From positions 10,001-74,000 of the forward strand of contig NSIK01000026.1 of assembly GCA_002737345.1 (NCBI GenBank): 64,000 nt of DNA, read 5' to 3'. The notes beneath the pieces are model-generated. The model was not told the DNA's origin, ran no database searches, and saw only the letters and a list, made by a program, of their open reading frames with translations. Source of the DNA: Nitrospirota bacterium. Lineage in GTDB: Bacteria > Nitrospirota > Nitrospiria > Nitrospirales > Nitrospiraceae. Positions 28,244-38,959 of this stretch are shown here, one piece after another (position 1 is the stretch's first letter; every line of letters starts with the position of its first letter). The position numbers were made by a program, and so were the translations under genes.

Positions 28244-28254
28244 GCCTTCACGCT

Positions 28255-30507
28255 TCACGCCTGGCTCAGCGTTCGTTCGATTGAAAAAGCCCACTGCTCA
28301 AAAAGTTGATCGACTGGGAGATCGATGCGGCAGCCCTCGCTCCATTGCCCCTTCGCCACATCGATGACGACACGATCGCCTCCAACCGTCCCAATCTTCA
28401 TCGCGGGAACCTCGGCCTCGCCTGCGCGCTTCAGGATCTGGTCGACCAGCTCAGGCTTCACCGACAGGACGACCCGCGATTGGCTCTCCCCAAATAAAAG
28501 GGCATCCTGCCGCAAGGTGTCGAGGCCCAATCCTACCACAGCCCCTCGCCGGGCAACAGGACCGGAGATGCAGGATTCGACCAAGGCGACCGCCAACCCA
28601 CCATCCGAACAGTCATGGGCTGATTGCACCAGCCCATCACGAATTGCTTTCAAGAGGAAGTCATGAAGAGACTTCTCCGCCTCAAGACTGAGGAGAGGCG
28701 GCGATCCCTGCTCTCTGTGATGGAGCACTTTCAGATATTCGCTGCCGCCCAGATCTTCTCTCGTCTTACCCAAAAGGATAATCGCATCCCCGTCCTGCTT
28801 GAACCACTGGGTCATCGTCTCCTCGGCCGACTCGATCAGACCCACCATGCCCAACATCGGCGTGGGATAGATCGACAGTCCGTTGGTCTCGTTGTAGAAA
28901 CTCACATTCCCGCTGACGATGGGCACCTTGAAATGTTCACAGGCATCCCTCAGTCCTTCGATCGCCAGGACGAACTGCCACATGATCTCAGGTCGCTCTG
29001 GGTTCCCGAAGTTCAAACAGTCCGTCAGCCCTATCGGTTCAGCGCCTGAACAGACGAGATTCCGCGCCGCCTCGGCTACGGCAATACGAGCCCCTTCATA
29101 GGGATGCAGCAAACAGTAGCGACTATTACAGTCCACCGTCATGGCCAGTGATTTGTTCGTGCCCTTGATCCGAACCACCGCGGCATCGGAGCCAGGCCGA
29201 ACCATCGTGTTGGTCCGCACCATATGGTCGTACTGTTCATAGACCCAGCGTTTGCTCGCAATCGTCGGCGACTCCAACAGCAGCAACAGCGCCGCATTGG
29301 CATCCTTCACATCCGGCAGCGCGTCATAATTCAGGTTCGTCAGCATGTCCTGGTAGCCAGGCGGCGAATAAGGCCTCTCGTACCGTGGCCCGTCATCCGC
29401 CAGCGACTTCGCGGGAATCTCCGCCACCACCTGCCCCTGATCCCTCACACGGAGGATGCCGTCGCCCGTGACCCGTCCCACCACCGCCACATCGAGATCC
29501 CACTTCTTGCAGATCCTGATGCATTCCTCTTCTTTGCCAGCCTGCGCCACCATCAACATACGTTCCTGCGACTCAGACAACATCAGTTCATAGGCCGTCA
29601 TGCCTGGCTCACGCCGGGGCACATTGGTCAGGTCCAGATCCATCCCGTTACCAGCGCGCGCGGCCATTTCACACGAGGAGCTGGTCAAGCCAGCCGCTCC
29701 CATGTCTTGAATCCCAACCAGCAAATCACCCGCCATCAGTTCAAGGCAGGCTTCCAGCAACAGCTTCTCGGTAAAGGGATCACCCACCTGCACAGTGGGC
29801 CGCTTCTGCTCCGACTGGTCGTCAAAGGAATCGGAGGCCATCGTGGCCCCGTGAATCCCGTCGCGGCCAGTCTTGGAGCCGAAGTAGATCACCGGATTAC
29901 CGATGCCGGCCGCAGTTCCCAGAAAGATCTTGTCCTTCTGCGCAATGCCGAGACAGAACACGTTCACGAGCGGATTCTGCGAGTAGATATCGTTAAAGAC
30001 GATTTCGCCTCCGACCGTCGGCACGCCCATGCAGTTACCATAGCCGGCGATGCCGGCCACGACACCCTTGACGAGATGCCGGTTCTTCGGATTGTCCAAC
30101 CCGCCGAACCGTAAAGCATCAAGCAAGGCAATCGGCCGCGCGCCCATCGTAAAGATGTCTCGCAAGATTCCCCCCACTCCCGTCGCAGCCCCCTGATAGG
30201 GCTCGATGAACGAAGGATGGTTGTGCGACTCCATCTTGAACACCGCGCAGAGCCCATCGCCGATATCCACGGCTCCAGCATTTTCACCGGGTCCCTGCAC
30301 CACTCGAGGACCAGTCGTCGGCAGCTTCCGCAAATGTACGCGCGAACTCTTATAGGAGCAATGTTCCGACCACATCACCGAGAACATCCCCAGCTCCGTG
30401 ATATTGGGCTCCCGCCCCAAAATCCCGACGATCTTCTGATACTCGTCGTCCGTCAGATTATGTTGCGCGATGAGTTCTTTGGTCATTGGCTGGCTTACAG
30501 GTCCCAT
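28255..30507 (-). CDS. purL: Phosphoribosylformylglycinamidine synthase, large subunit
   Basis: 750 residues from the ATG at 30507; a GTG at 30522 or ATG at 30486 are alternatives. It converts FGAR to FGAM with ATP and ammonia delivered by PurQ, with PurS as bridge. This is the small-type PurL (~740 residues) that works with separate PurQ and PurS. Motifs include [23 protein letters not shown] and the repeated synthetase halves ([29 protein letters not shown]). The gene order purS-purQ-purL-purF matches the three-subunit system. Confidence 0.96.
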   Translation of the reverse strand: MGPVSQPMTKELIAQHNLTDDEYQKIVGILGREPNITELGMFSVMWSEHCSYKSSRVHLRKLPTTGPRVVQGPGENAGAVDIGDGLCAVFKMESHNHPSFIEPYQGAATGVGGILRDIFTMGARPIALLDALRFGGLDNPKNRHLVKGVVAGIAGYGNCMGVPTVGGEIVFNDIYSQNPLVNVFCLGIAQKDKIFLGTAAGIGNPVIYFGSKTGRDGIHGATMASDSFDDQSEQKRPTVQVGDPFTEKLLLEACLELMAGDLLVGIQDMGAAGLTSSSCEMAARAGNGMDLDLTNVPRREPGMTAYELMLSESQERMLMVAQAGKEEECIRICKKWDLDVAVVGRVTGDGILRVRDQGQVVAEIPAKSLADDGPRYERPYSPPGYQDMLTNLNYDALPDVKDANAALLLLLESPTIASKRWVYEQYDHMVRTNTMVRPGSDAAVVRIKGTNKSLAMTVDCNSRYCLLHPYEGARIAVAEAARNLVCSGAEPIGLTDCLNFGNPERPEIMWQFVLAIEGLRDACEHFKVPIVSGNVSFYNETNGLSIYPTPMLGMVGLIESAEETMTQWFKQDGDAIILLGKTREDLGGSEYLKVLHHREQGSPPLLSLEAEKSLHDFLLKAIRDGLVQSAHDCSDGGLAVALVESCISGPVARRGAVVGLGLDTLRQDALLFGESQSRVVLSVKPELVDQILKRAGEAEVPAMKIGTVGGDRVVIDVAKGQWSEGCRIDLPVDQLFEQWAFSIERTLSQA

Positions 30508-30578
30508 AATTTTAGACTTCACGCTCTCATGGCTTCGTGATCACAATCCGAATTGGCTCACCTCTGGGTCGACAGAGG

Positions 30579-31301
30579 CTAGGCAGACGCCATCTGCAAA
30601 GGCTTTTTGCCTTGCTTCAGTGACTCCAGCATCGACAAGAAGATCAGCTTCCCGTCGTCATTGCCCAAGACTGTCTCTGCGCAACGTTCCGGGTGCGGCA
30701 TCATCCCCAGCACATTGCCGGCGGCATTGATGATCCCGGCAATGTTGTCCAGCGAACCGTTCGGATTCGCCGCCGGGGTCACCTTGCTCTCCGGCGTGCA
30801 ATAGCGAAGAACGATCTGCGCATTGGCCTGCATCGCCGCAAGCGTCACCGGATCGGTGTAGTAGTTCCCGTCTGCATGGGCGATGGGAATCTTCAACACC
30901 TGACCAGGCTGGCAGGCGCTAGTAAAGGACGTGGCCGCATTCTCAACCTTCACAGACAGATCCTTGCAGATAAAATGCAGCGACTTGTTCCGAAGCATGG
31001 CACCGGGCAGCATCCCCGCTTCAAGCAGGATCTGGAACCCGTTGCAAATCCCGAGCACCATTCCACCGCCCTTCGCAAACTCCTTCACCAGCCCCATCAC
31101 AGGCGAGAACTTTGCGATGGCCCCGGTTCGCAAATAGTCGCCGTAGGAAAACCCGCCCGGCAGAACGATCGCGTCCAGCCCGGCCAACGAGGTCTCCTTG
31201 TGCCAAATCATCTCCACCGACTGGCCCAGCACATCCTTGAAGATATGCTGACAGTCGTGATCGCAATTACTACCAGGGAACACCACCACGCCGATTTTCA
31301 T
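30579..31301 (-). CDS. purQ: Phosphoribosylformylglycinamidine synthase, glutaminase subunit
   Basis: 240 residues. Class I amidotransferase of the FGAM synthase complex. Starts [16 protein letters not shown]; the nucleophile elbow is [15 protein letters not shown]; the His-Glu pair is in GMMPHPERC near the C-terminus. Seventy-odd bases separate it from purL. Confidence 0.96.
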   Translation of the reverse strand: MKIGVVVFPGSNCDHDCQHIFKDVLGQSVEMIWHKETSLAGLDAIVLPGGFSYGDYLRTGAIAKFSPVMGLVKEFAKGGGMVLGICNGFQILLEAGMLPGAMLRNKSLHFICKDLSVKVENAATSFTSACQPGQVLKIPIAHADGNYYTDPVTLAAMQANAQIVLRYCTPESKVTPAANPNGSLDNIAGIINAAGNVLGMMPHPERCAETVLGNDDGKLIFLSMLESLKQGKKPLQMASA

Positions 31302-31421
31302 CGCACCACCCCAGCGATGCGTGCTGGGTGATCATTGCCGGTCGAGCAGCGGCAGGGCACAACCTGCACGTTCCATCCAGACGCTCGCCTCACAAACTCA
31401 TCACCCATCACAGATCACTCT

Positions 31422-31661
31422 TCACTGCAGTTCGTATGTGAATTCTTCCACGATCGTATTCGCCAGAAGCTTTTCGCACATGGCTTTCACGGCGGCATCG
31501 GCTTTCGCCTTATCCGTTTCATTCACTTCCACTTCCATATACTTCCCGACTCGCACGTTGCCCGCATTCTTGAACCCCAGCGAACCGAGCGCATGCTCAA
31601 TCGCCTTCCCCTGCGGGTCTAAGATTCCTTGCTTCAGCGTCACATGAATTTTCGCCTTCAC
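31422..31661 (-). CDS. purS: Phosphoribosylformylglycinamidine synthase subunit PurS
   Basis: 79 residues, normal length. Small bridging subunit that links PurQ and PurL. Family pattern KIHVTLKQGILDPQGKAIEHALGSLGF and a C-terminal MCEKLLANTIVEEFTYEL. It lies 120 bases upstream of purQ in the same direction. Confidence 0.95.
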   Translation of the reverse strand: MKAKIHVTLKQGILDPQGKAIEHALGSLGFKNAGNVRVGKYMEVEVNETDKAKADAAVKAMCEKLLANTIVEEFTYELQ

Positions 31662-31675
31662 TGCCCCCCCCTTAC

Positions 31676-31736
31676 CAGGATGCCGAAAAAGTCCGCCAGC
31701 TTCTGGCCTTGAGGAAAAGCCTTTTTGAACATCCTG
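31676..31736. repeat. Complete 61-bp element with CAGGATG..AAAAAG ends
   Basis: The two 16-base ends (31676-31691 and 31721-31736) are inverted copies with two mismatches. They match the ends of the larger element at 60456 and the single ends at 21811 and 38929. It sits between purS and the small membrane protein gene. Noncoding; MITE- or REP-like. Confidence 0.6.
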
Positions 31737-31817
31737 CGGAAATGATTTCCCCCATATTCATTCGCTCCACCTGCCCCTCTCGACGAAGGGCGATATGGAT
31801 GCTCTCATTGCGAGCGT

Positions 31818-32054
31818 TCATGTCGCCCTTCCCCCCTCACTCCCCTGCTCGGGTGCTTCAGTCTGCCTATCTACATACTTCCTGATCCGGAAAATCACTG
31901 CGATCGTCCCGAACCCCCCAAACACGAGCACCACAAAGGCCCAACGCCAGGGCGATTCGTTCAGGCGGTAGGCCATCATCCCCACCACCGACGCCCATAC
32001 CAGAATGGAGGCCACCAAGCCATAATTCATGAACAGGCGCAGAAACCCCTTCAC
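31818..32054 (-). CDS. Small two-helix membrane protein
   Basis: 78 residues with two hydrophobic stretches (YGLVASILVWASVVGMMAY and WAFVVLVFGGFGTIAVIFRI) and a polar acidic tail. No family recognised. It lies inside the purine run between purC and purS. Confidence 0.6.
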   Translation of the reverse strand: MKGFLRLFMNYGLVASILVWASVVGMMAYRLNESPWRWAFVVLVFGGFGTIAVIFRIRKYVDRQTEAPEQGSEGGRAT

Positions 32055-32326
32055 ATAACCTCTTCTCTTTCCCTCTTCACTCAGGGAAGCCTGCTAGGAC
32101 TCACTGGGAGGATGTGGTGAACGGGCCCGCCGACGCGGCCGTCTCAGGCCACGAGTTACGCGTGCGAAGAGACCGGCCCCTGCCTCCCGCCTCTTCCCCC
32201 GGCCCCGTCCATACGGGGCGGAAAACTCCCGGGGGGATGGCAGGGTGAGCCGCAACTGCGCACAGCGACCAGGCAGGGCTTCCCCCTGCGCATTCTGCGA
32301 ACAAAAAAACCAGCCTCTTCGTTCCC
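32055..32326. other. GC-rich noncoding gap upstream of the small membrane protein
   Basis: 272 bases, strongly G+C-rich, between purC and the two-helix protein. The open frames here have no ribosome sites and are arginine/proline-rich, typical of noncoding GC-rich DNA. Possible purine-run internal promoter region; no clear boxes. Confidence 0.4.
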
Positions 32327-33031
32327 TCATCCGCACACCCTTTTCAATACTTCCTGGTACGCTTCTTCGATCTTCCCCAAATCCTTGCGGAACCGATCCT
32401 TATCCATCGACTCTTTCGTCGTCTGGTCCCAAAAGCGGCAGGTGTCCGGCGAAATCTCATCCGCCAGAATCAGCTGGCCCTTGTGCAGCCCGAACTCCAA
32501 TTTGAAATCGACGAGGATTATCTGGCGCTCGCGGAAGAACGGCTGCAACACGCCATTCACTTTCAACGCGAGCCGCTTGATCTCTGTCATCTGCTCCGGC
32601 GTCGCCAGCTGCATCAATCGAATATGTTCGTCGGCGATGAGTGGATCACCCAACGCGTCGTTCTTGTAATACCATTCCACAATGGCTGGCTCAATCGGGG
32701 CACCCTCTTTCAGCCCCAGCCGCTTGGCCAAACTGCCGGCCACAACGTTGCGGACCACCACTTCAATCGGCACGATCGCAACTTTCTTCGCGAGCAGCTC
32801 CCGGTCGCTCAGCCGCTCGACGAAATGCGTCGGCACCCCAGCCTGCTCGAGCAGCAGAAACAGCCGCTCGGATATCTTGTTATTGATCACGCCCTTTTCG
32901 AGAATGGTCCCGCGCTTCTGCGCATTGAACGCCGTCGCATCGTCCTTGAAGTACTGGACGACCTGATCGGGCTTATGCGTGGCGAAGACCTTCTTCGCCT
33001 TGCCTTCGTAGAGCATATTGCCGATGGTCAT
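32327..33031 (-). CDS. purC: Phosphoribosylaminoimidazole-succinocarboxamide synthase
   Basis: 234 residues. Joins CAIR and aspartate with ATP to give SAICAR. Begins MLYEGKAKKVF after a possible five-residue extension; conserved KDDATAFNAQK, IVPIEVVVRNVVAGSL and LVDFKLEFG, DEISPDTCRFWD are present. Followed by the GC-rich gap, preceded by cld. Confidence 0.96.
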   Translation of the reverse strand: MTIGNMLYEGKAKKVFATHKPDQVVQYFKDDATAFNAQKRGTILEKGVINNKISERLFLLLEQAGVPTHFVERLSDRELLAKKVAIVPIEVVVRNVVAGSLAKRLGLKEGAPIEPAIVEWYYKNDALGDPLIADEHIRLMQLATPEQMTEIKRLALKVNGVLQPFFRERQIILVDFKLEFGLHKGQLILADEISPDTCRFWDQTTKESMDKDRFRKDLGKIEEAYQEVLKRVCG

Positions 33032-33062
33032 GATCTGCCCTTTCTCCCCGCCATCACGAATA

Positions 33063-33854
33063 CTACTGAGCCAAGACTTCTATGATTTCGGGCAACGATA
33101 TCACCGTGCCGATCAACGTCGGATGCCCGAATTGTCTCACGTACTGAAACTCTTTCACTTTCTCCAGCGAAAGAATCAGATTGTGAAAATCTTCCAGCTG
33201 AGAGGTTTCAAAGTACGTGATGAAATCCAGGTCATCGAGCCCGGTGGAGTGATAGAGCTTGCGCTTCACCGTCTTCTGATAGGGCAACGCGGCTTCCGTA
33301 TGTTCCTTCATCAGCGCCAGCCGCTTGTCCTGATCGAGCGCCCACCAGTCCGCGTTCTTCCTGATCGGAATGACGATCGCATAGGGCTTGGGTCCGGGCT
33401 CGCTGGCACCCTTAAGATCGGCCTTCATCTGGTCCGGAAGCCCCGGCACGTAGTTCGCCTTCTTGGTCAATCCGTGCATCATGCCGGCCGCCTTGAGATG
33501 CCGGCCGAACAGACTGCTCTGAAGATCGAGCAGAAACTTTTGCGCTTCGCGCAGCTCAACGGCATGCACGCGAAACATGATATCTGCATGGTCCGACAGC
33601 CCGCGCATCAAATAGAGATCAATCGCCAGTTTCTCGCGGTGCTGATCGACGACCCCCCGCAAGACCGTCAGATAGGCGATCCGCGTCGCTTGATCCTCCT
33701 TGGCCCAATCGTCATCCAGCGTGAATGCCGCAAAGGTGCCGTAGACGCCCGCTTCGCTCAGCAGCTTGTCGCGATCGGCAGCCTCAGCAACCGACACCAG
33801 CCCGACCAACAGCAACACCGCAAACCCCATGCGCCGTACGATACAGAATCTCAC
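33063..33854 (-). CDS. cld: Chlorite dismutase, periplasmic, Nitrospira type
   Basis: 263 residues with a signal peptide (MGFAVLLLVGLVSVAEAA). The haem enzyme converts chlorite to chloride and O2. The family's proximal haem ligand is His185 in MKEHTEAALPY and the distal catalytic arginine is Arg198 in TVKRKLYHSTG, the same 13-residue spacing as in known enzymes. Long shared stretches with the N. defluvii enzyme (RGLSDHAD, PYAIVIPI, GLDDLDFITYFET) support the lineage I, pentameric type. The start overlaps the purB stop by four bases, which is an unusual operon position. In nitrite oxidisers its role may be detoxification; unproven. Confidence 0.95.
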   Translation of the reverse strand: MRFCIVRRMGFAVLLLVGLVSVAEAADRDKLLSEAGVYGTFAAFTLDDDWAKEDQATRIAYLTVLRGVVDQHREKLAIDLYLMRGLSDHADIMFRVHAVELREAQKFLLDLQSSLFGRHLKAAGMMHGLTKKANYVPGLPDQMKADLKGASEPGPKPYAIVIPIRKNADWWALDQDKRLALMKEHTEAALPYQKTVKRKLYHSTGLDDLDFITYFETSQLEDFHNLILSLEKVKEFQYVRQFGHPTLIGTVISLPEIIEVLAQ

Positions 33855-35179
33855 CGTTTCTTCCCCTTCGCCGGTTTACGCGCGCTGGGCCCGAATACCC
33901 GCCGGAAGATCTGATCTAAGTGGCGCAGATAATACTTCGGATCGAAACAGGATTTGATTTCCTTGGCCGTGAGGCGCGTCGCGATCAAGGGGTCCTTGCC
34001 AACCAACTCTTGCAGTCCCCCGGCCCCTCTCCAGGACGCCATGGCATGGCGCTGGACGGCTTCATACGATTCCTTCCGCGGCGCCCCTTTGGAAATGAGC
34101 AGCAACAACAGCCGTTGCGAATAGACCAGCCCCCCTGTGAGATCGAGGTTGCGCTGCATGTTCTCGGGATAGACCACTAGGTTCTTGATGACGTCAGTGA
34201 TCCGCGCCAGCATATAGTCCATCAGAATCGTGCTGTCCGGCATAATCACGCGCTCGACGGACGAATGGCTGATGTCCCGCTCATGCCACAGCGCGACGTT
34301 CTCCATCGCTGCGAGACTATTGCCCCGCACGACGCGCGCCAAGCCGCAGAGATTCTCCGAGGCAATCGGGTTCCGCTTGTGCGGCATCGCCGAAGAGCCT
34401 TTCTGCCCCACCGAGAAATATTCTTCCGCTTCCAGTACCTCGGTCCGTTGCAGATGGCGAATCTCCGTTGCAAACTTCTCGATGCTGGCGGCCAATAGGG
34501 CCAAGGCCGTGGCATAGGCCGCATGACGATCGCGCTGCACGATTTGATTAGAGACCGGGTCCGGCGTCAGCCCCAGCTTGGCACAGACATACGCTTCCAC
34601 TTCAGGCCCTTGATGCGCGAAGGTCCCCATCGCGCCGGAGAGTTTGCCCACGGCGATTTCCTGCCGCACATGCGTCAACCGTTCCCGATGCCGGCAGGCC
34701 TCTTCATACCAAATGGCCAACTTGAAGCCGAACGAGATCGGTTCGCCATGGATACCGTGCGAGCGGCCAACCATCACCGTGTCTTTGTACTTCAGCGCCT
34801 GTTTCTTCAACACAGCGATCAGTTCGGCAAGATCGTCGAGGATGAGGTCCAGCGCCTCGGCCATCTGCACCGCCAGGGAGGTGTCCACGATATCCGACGA
34901 GGTCAGCCCCATATGGAGGAACCGATGTTCCGGCCCGACCGACTCCACCAACGATTCGAGGAAGGCGATCACATCGTGCTTCGTTACCTTCTCGATCCTG
35001 TCGATCCGCTTCACGTCGATCTTAGCCTTCTTCCCGATGCGGGCCGCCGTGCCCCGCGGAACCTGTCCTGCCCGTTCAAAGGCCGCGCAGGCCGCCAGTT
35101 CGACTTCGAGCCAGATCTCGTATTTCCGCTTCACGTCCCAGATGGCCTTCATCTTGGGACGGGTATAACGCTCAATCAT
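33851..35179 (-). CDS. purB: Adenylosuccinate lyase
   Basis: 442 residues. Cleaves SAICAR and adenylosuccinate, releasing fumarate. Fumarase/aspartase-family signature GSSAMPHKRNPI near residue 265; N-terminal IERYTRPKMKAIWD and GRSHGIHGEPISFG are typical of the bacterial purine enzyme. Ends in a basic KPAKGKKR tail that overlaps the cld start. Confidence 0.96.
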   Translation of the reverse strand: MIERYTRPKMKAIWDVKRKYEIWLEVELAACAAFERAGQVPRGTAARIGKKAKIDVKRIDRIEKVTKHDVIAFLESLVESVGPEHRFLHMGLTSSDIVDTSLAVQMAEALDLILDDLAELIAVLKKQALKYKDTVMVGRSHGIHGEPISFGFKLAIWYEEACRHRERLTHVRQEIAVGKLSGAMGTFAHQGPEVEAYVCAKLGLTPDPVSNQIVQRDRHAAYATALALLAASIEKFATEIRHLQRTEVLEAEEYFSVGQKGSSAMPHKRNPIASENLCGLARVVRGNSLAAMENVALWHERDISHSSVERVIMPDSTILMDYMLARITDVIKNLVVYPENMQRNLDLTGGLVYSQRLLLLLISKGAPRKESYEAVQRHAMASWRGAGGLQELVGKDPLIATRLTAKEIKSCFDPKYYLRHLDQIFRRVFGPSARKPAKGKKR

Positions 35180-35185
35180 GACAAC

Positions 35186-35203
35186 CTCGTGAAACGTGAG
35201 ACA
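35186..35203. repeat. CGTGAAACGTGA word between purB and nusB
   Basis: CTCGTGAAACGTGAGACAT lies in the short purB-nusB gap and belongs with the CGTGAAACGT repeats at 7301 and 35751. Confidence 0.4.
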
Positions 35204-35233
35204 TACGACGTGAACGGGACGAACAGGAACTGG

Positions 35234-35710
35234 TTACTCCGGACTGCAACGTTGCACCTTTCGCGGTTTACCTTTTACGCCAGCCGCCTCGGCCCGTTTG
35301 GCGGACAGCATCAATTCCTGATTCAAAACCTTGTCCAGAATGCCGTTTACAAACTTCGAGGCGGCGTCATCGCCGAAACTTTTCGCCAACTCGACGGCTT
35401 CATTCATCGTCACCTTGGCCGGCACATCATCCATCCACAACAATTCATAGACGCTGGCTCGCAAAATATTGCGGTCAACAATCGGCATGCGGCTGATCTT
35501 CCAATTGGTCGAGTATTGCGTAATGAGGGCGTCCAACTCCGGCTTCTGCTCCAACACCCCGGCCACGAGTCGTTCTGCAAAGGCTCTCGCCTCGGCCAAA
35601 GCCTCGTTTTCTTCCCAGAACACATCCAGCCAGAGGCCCGGCTTGCCATGAATATCGTACTGAAACAAAATCTGGAGCGCGCGCTCCCTGGCTTGATGAC
35701 GAGATCCCAT
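35234..35710 (-). CDS. nusB: Transcription antitermination factor NusB
   Basis: 158 residues, all-helical. NusB with NusE forms the boxA-binding antitermination complex on rRNA operons. It starts [34 protein letters not shown] and [30 protein letters not shown] are diagnostic. Two bases after ribH, the classic ribH-nusB arrangement. Confidence 0.95.
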   Translation of the reverse strand: MGSRHQARERALQILFQYDIHGKPGLWLDVFWEENEALAEARAFAERLVAGVLEQKPELDALITQYSTNWKISRMPIVDRNILRASVYELLWMDDVPAKVTMNEAVELAKSFGDDAASKFVNGILDKVLNQELMLSAKRAEAAGVKGKPRKVQRCSPE

Positions 35711-35712
35711 GG

Positions 35713-36252
35713 CTAGGCTCTGCGCTTTCGCGGCGCCCGCTTTGTGGCCGACGTTTCACGTTTCACGCTCACCGGATTCTGCTCACCCGCCCGTAACAAA
35801 CGCATGACCGTCGCCATTTCGATCGCAGCCTTGGCCGCTTCCCCGCCACGGTTGAACTTGGCCGGATCAGCCCGCTCGATCGCCTGCGCAATCGTATGGG
35901 TCGTCAGCACACCAAAGATGATCGGCACGTCGGCATCCAGCGCCGCCTGCCCGATCCCGCGGCTGGCTTCCGCACTGATGTAGTCGAAATGCGGCGTATC
36001 GCCGCGGATAACTGCCCCGAGGCAAATCACCGCATGGAACTTTTGCGTCCGCGCCATCGTCCACGCGACCAAGGGGAGCTCAAAGGCCCCCGGCACCCGC
36101 ACCACCTCGATGTCGTCAGCATGGACGCCCCGCTCGGTCAACTCCTCGACGCAGGCACTCAACATCTTACCCGTGACGAACTTATTGAACTTCGCGACGA
36201 TAATCCCGAACCGCAACCCCGTCGCATTCTGTGAGCCTTTTCGTAATTTCAT
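35713..36252 (-). CDS. ribH: 6,7-dimethyl-8-ribityllumazine synthase
   Basis: 179 residues. Penultimate step of riboflavin synthesis. Conserved [30 protein letters not shown] and [16 protein letters not shown], with the catalytic histidine in GDTPHFDY. The last ~20 codons ([19 protein letters not shown]) contain an ACGTTTCACGTTTCACG repeat and look like an extended, basic, non-conserved tail. Confidence 0.95.
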   Translation of the reverse strand: MKLRKGSQNATGLRFGIIVAKFNKFVTGKMLSACVEELTERGVHADDIEVVRVPGAFELPLVAWTMARTQKFHAVICLGAVIRGDTPHFDYISAEASRGIGQAALDADVPIIFGVLTTHTIAQAIERADPAKFNRGGEAAKAAIEMATVMRLLRAGEQNPVSVKRETSATKRAPRKRRA

Positions 36253-36342
36253 AATATGGCACTCAGGTCGTTAGGTCTGACCGTCTTCAAGCCCGAGCAA
36301 CGCTTTCCCGCCCGGACTTTCGACATGAAGACCTTTTGACGT

Positions 36343-37551
36343 TCAGACCTTCCTTAAGATATGCCCCATTTTATTCTTCTTCGTTCGTAAGTACCGGACG
36401 TTCGACGCGCCGGGCTGGATCTCGATCGGCACCCGCTCGACTACGTTCAATCCATAGCCTTCGATCCCGACGATCTTACGCGGATTGTTCGTGATGAGCC
36501 GGATCTGATGCAGCCCAAGATTGACGAGGATCTGCGCCCCGACGCCGTAATCGCGCAGGTCCGCTTTGAATCCCAACTGCAAGTTTGCCTCGACCGTATC
36601 GCAGCCCTTATCCTGCAACCCATAAGCCCGAATCTTGTTGAGCAGACCGATGCCGCGCCCCTCTTGATTCAGATAGAGCAGAACCCCGCGCCCTTCCTGC
36701 TGAATCATTTCCATCGCCTTATGGAGCTGCTCCCGACAGTCGCAGCGAATGGAGCCCAACACATCGGCTGTCAAGCAACCGGAATGCACGCGAACGAGCG
36801 TCCGCTCCCCGTTATCGACTCGCCCCTTCACCAGGGCGATATGCGTGATACCATCCACTTCATTTTCGAACGCCACCGCTTCGAAATCGCCGAACGTCGT
36901 CGGCAGCCGCGCGCTGGCCATCCGCCGCACGAAGGTCTCGCGCTGCATGCGGTATTCAATCAGCGCCTTAATGGTGACCATCTTCAGCTTATGCACCTTG
37001 GCAAACTTCGCCAGCTCCGGCACGCGCGCCATGGTGCCGTCTTCGTTCATGATTTCACAGATCACGCCAGAGGGATTCAGTCCGGCCAACCGCGCTAGAT
37101 CGACCGAACCCTCCGTCTGCCCAGCCCGGCGCAACACACCACCCTGCTGCGCCTTCAAGGGGAAAATATGACCAGGCCTCGCCAAGTCGCCTGGCTTCGA
37201 CTTCGGATCGATCGCCACATGAATCGTCGTGGCCCGGTCCGCCGCAGAAATGCCGGTTGTGATGTCTTTGCGCGCATCGATGGACACAGTGAACGCCGTG
37301 CCAAACGTGGCGGTATTCTCCGCCGCCTGCTGAGGCAGCTGGAGCTCTTCCACCCGCTGAGGGGTCAGGGCGAGACAGACCAATCCACGAGCATGCTTGG
37401 CCATGAAATTGATGGCCTGGGGCGTCACATGTTCGGCGGCAATGACAAGATCGCCTTCGTTCTCACGATCTTCATCATCGACGAGGATGATGCATTTCCC
37501 CTTTTTGATGTCTTTGATTGCGTCTTCGATACTGTGAAAGGGAGAGGCCAT
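36343..37551 (-). CDS. ribBA: Bifunctional DHBP synthase / GTP cyclohydrolase II
   Basis: 402 residues. The N-terminal half makes 3,4-dihydroxy-2-butanone 4-phosphate ([32 protein letters not shown] [13 protein letters not shown]). The C-terminal half opens GTP, with zinc cysteines in [16 protein letters not shown] and the motif [14 protein letters not shown]. It feeds ribH directly downstream. No FMN riboswitch is visible in the ~70-base upstream gap. Confidence 0.96.
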   Translation of the reverse strand: MASPFHSIEDAIKDIKKGKCIILVDDEDRENEGDLVIAAEHVTPQAINFMAKHARGLVCLALTPQRVEELQLPQQAAENTATFGTAFTVSIDARKDITTGISAADRATTIHVAIDPKSKPGDLARPGHIFPLKAQQGGVLRRAGQTEGSVDLARLAGLNPSGVICEIMNEDGTMARVPELAKFAKVHKLKMVTIKALIEYRMQRETFVRRMASARLPTTFGDFEAVAFENEVDGITHIALVKGRVDNGERTLVRVHSGCLTADVLGSIRCDCREQLHKAMEMIQQEGRGVLLYLNQEGRGIGLLNKIRAYGLQDKGCDTVEANLQLGFKADLRDYGVGAQILVNLGLHQIRLITNNPRKIVGIEGYGLNVVERVPIEIQPGASNVRYLRTKKNKMGHILRKV

Positions 37552-37623
37552 GGTTTCCTACAATTCCGCGGAGTTATCACCCGCTACGGACGCACCACAA
37601 TAACCTTGTTTCGACCCTCACTG

Positions 37624-38850
37624 TCAACGGGAAAAACTGCCCGGGGCATCCATGGAAGTGATGGCCCGGCGTGCCCGCCGTTCAGCTAGCAGCACCGTGC
37701 CCCAGGCACAAGCTGCCACCAAGGCAAAAACGCATAAGCCGGTTCGATAGGAGCCGGTCACCTCTTTCAGCGTCCCCAGCCAGAGAGGCAGGAGAAAACC
37801 TCCCAGCCCGCCTGCGGCCCCCACGACACCGGACGCGAGACCGATCTGCCCGGGGAACCACTCGGAGGCCAATTGGAGAATAACCCCATTGCCAACCCCC
37901 ATCGCTCCCACTGCCACGACGATCAAGACCACGGCGATACGAACGTCGCTCACGTCGCCAAGCACCGCGAGCCCCCCCACCACCAGAGGCAATGAAAACA
38001 GAAGGGTGCGCAGGCCGCCGATCCGGTCTGCCGCATGACCTCCCAGCGGACGAATGAGACTGCCCACCAATCCGCAAAGAGCGGCAATCGAGCCAGCCGC
38101 GATCCCATCCACGTGATATTGCTCGTGTGAAAAAAGCGGGAGGATACTGCAAAACCCAACAAACCCCCCGAACGTCACAGCATAGAGGCCGCAAAGCCAA
38201 TAGGCCTTCGGCTGCCGGATCATGGCGGCGACACTGTGCCACCAGTGGGCATCCCGTTCGGCTCGCCGGCTCTGTCGATCGTCGCGCACAAGAAGGAGAA
38301 AGACCGCCAGGGTGATGACAATCGGCCATACCATCCATCCGAAGATCGCGTGCCATCCGTCTGTGGCTGCTATGCGTGGCGCGCCAAAAAGAATCAGCAC
38401 CGTGCCGACATTGCCCGATGCAACGAGGCCCAAGACCAGCCCTTGATGCGCGGCGGGATAGGTGCGGCCTGCCAGGGGCAAGGTCACCGCAAAGCTCGCC
38501 CCACCGATACCGAGCAGGAAGGCCACGAGCAGCAACTCGGCGTAGCTCTGGACCGCCAGCCATCCCCAGAGGACGACGGCCAGCTCTGCCACCAGAATCA
38601 GCACCCCGGTCGCTTTCGCCCCGTACCAATCGCTGCTCCAGCCGGCAACCACGCGAAACACCGCGCCGCTCAGCAGAGGAAGCGACACCACCAGCGCGAT
38701 CTCAGCCTGGCTGAGCTGGAGATCCTGCGCAAAGGTCAGGCTCAAGGCCCCCATCAGCAGCCACACCATAAAACTGACTGCAAGGTGCAGCCAGGCCCCG
38801 ACCACGCTCGGCCAATGGCCACGGGTCAGCGCGCAAAACATCGCTGTCAT
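37624..38850 (-). CDS. NarK/NasA-family major facilitator transporter (nitrate/nitrite type)
   Basis: 408 residues from MTAMFCAL at 38850; a start at 38886 is possible. Twelve hydrophobic segments. The family signature of nitrate/nitrite porters appears twice in relaxed form: LGIGGASFAVTLPLAGRTYPAAHQG after helix 4 and MGVGNGVILQLASEWFPGQIG after helix 10. Nitrate uptake, nitrite uptake or nitrate/nitrite exchange cannot be separated by sequence. It is transcribed away from rpoH and is separate from the nitrogen cluster 5 kb further on. Confidence 0.8.
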   Translation of the reverse strand: MTAMFCALTRGHWPSVVGAWLHLAVSFMVWLLMGALSLTFAQDLQLSQAEIALVVSLPLLSGAVFRVVAGWSSDWYGAKATGVLILVAELAVVLWGWLAVQSYAELLLVAFLLGIGGASFAVTLPLAGRTYPAAHQGLVLGLVASGNVGTVLILFGAPRIAATDGWHAIFGWMVWPIVITLAVFLLLVRDDRQSRRAERDAHWWHSVAAMIRQPKAYWLCGLYAVTFGGFVGFCSILPLFSHEQYHVDGIAAGSIAALCGLVGSLIRPLGGHAADRIGGLRTLLFSLPLVVGGLAVLGDVSDVRIAVVLIVVAVGAMGVGNGVILQLASEWFPGQIGLASGVVGAAGGLGGFLLPLWLGTLKEVTGSYRTGLCVFALVAACAWGTVLLAERRARRAITSMDAPGSFSR

Positions 38851-38928
38851 CACAATAAATAATCTCCCACCCTCAGAGCTGCCCACTATATGAGACCGGC
38901 CTTCATCCGCGCAAGGGAACGACGACAG

Positions 38929-38945
38929 CGGACTTTTTCAGCACA
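38929..38945. repeat. Single end of the GGATGCTGAAAAAG repeat (inverted)
   Basis: CGGACTTTTTCAGCACA lies between the divergent transporter and sigma factor genes and matches the right end of the complete elements. Confidence 0.4.
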
Positions 38946-38959
38946 GGCCAAAGTCTCTT

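Noticed and set aside
32094..32336. GC-rich open frames upstream of purC's 3' neighbour
   Set aside because: Arginine/proline/glycine-rich translations without starts supported by ribosome sites; typical of GC-rich noncoding DNA.
37552..37623. FMN riboswitch before ribBA
   Set aside because: The gap is only ~70 bases and lacks the conserved RFN boxes.
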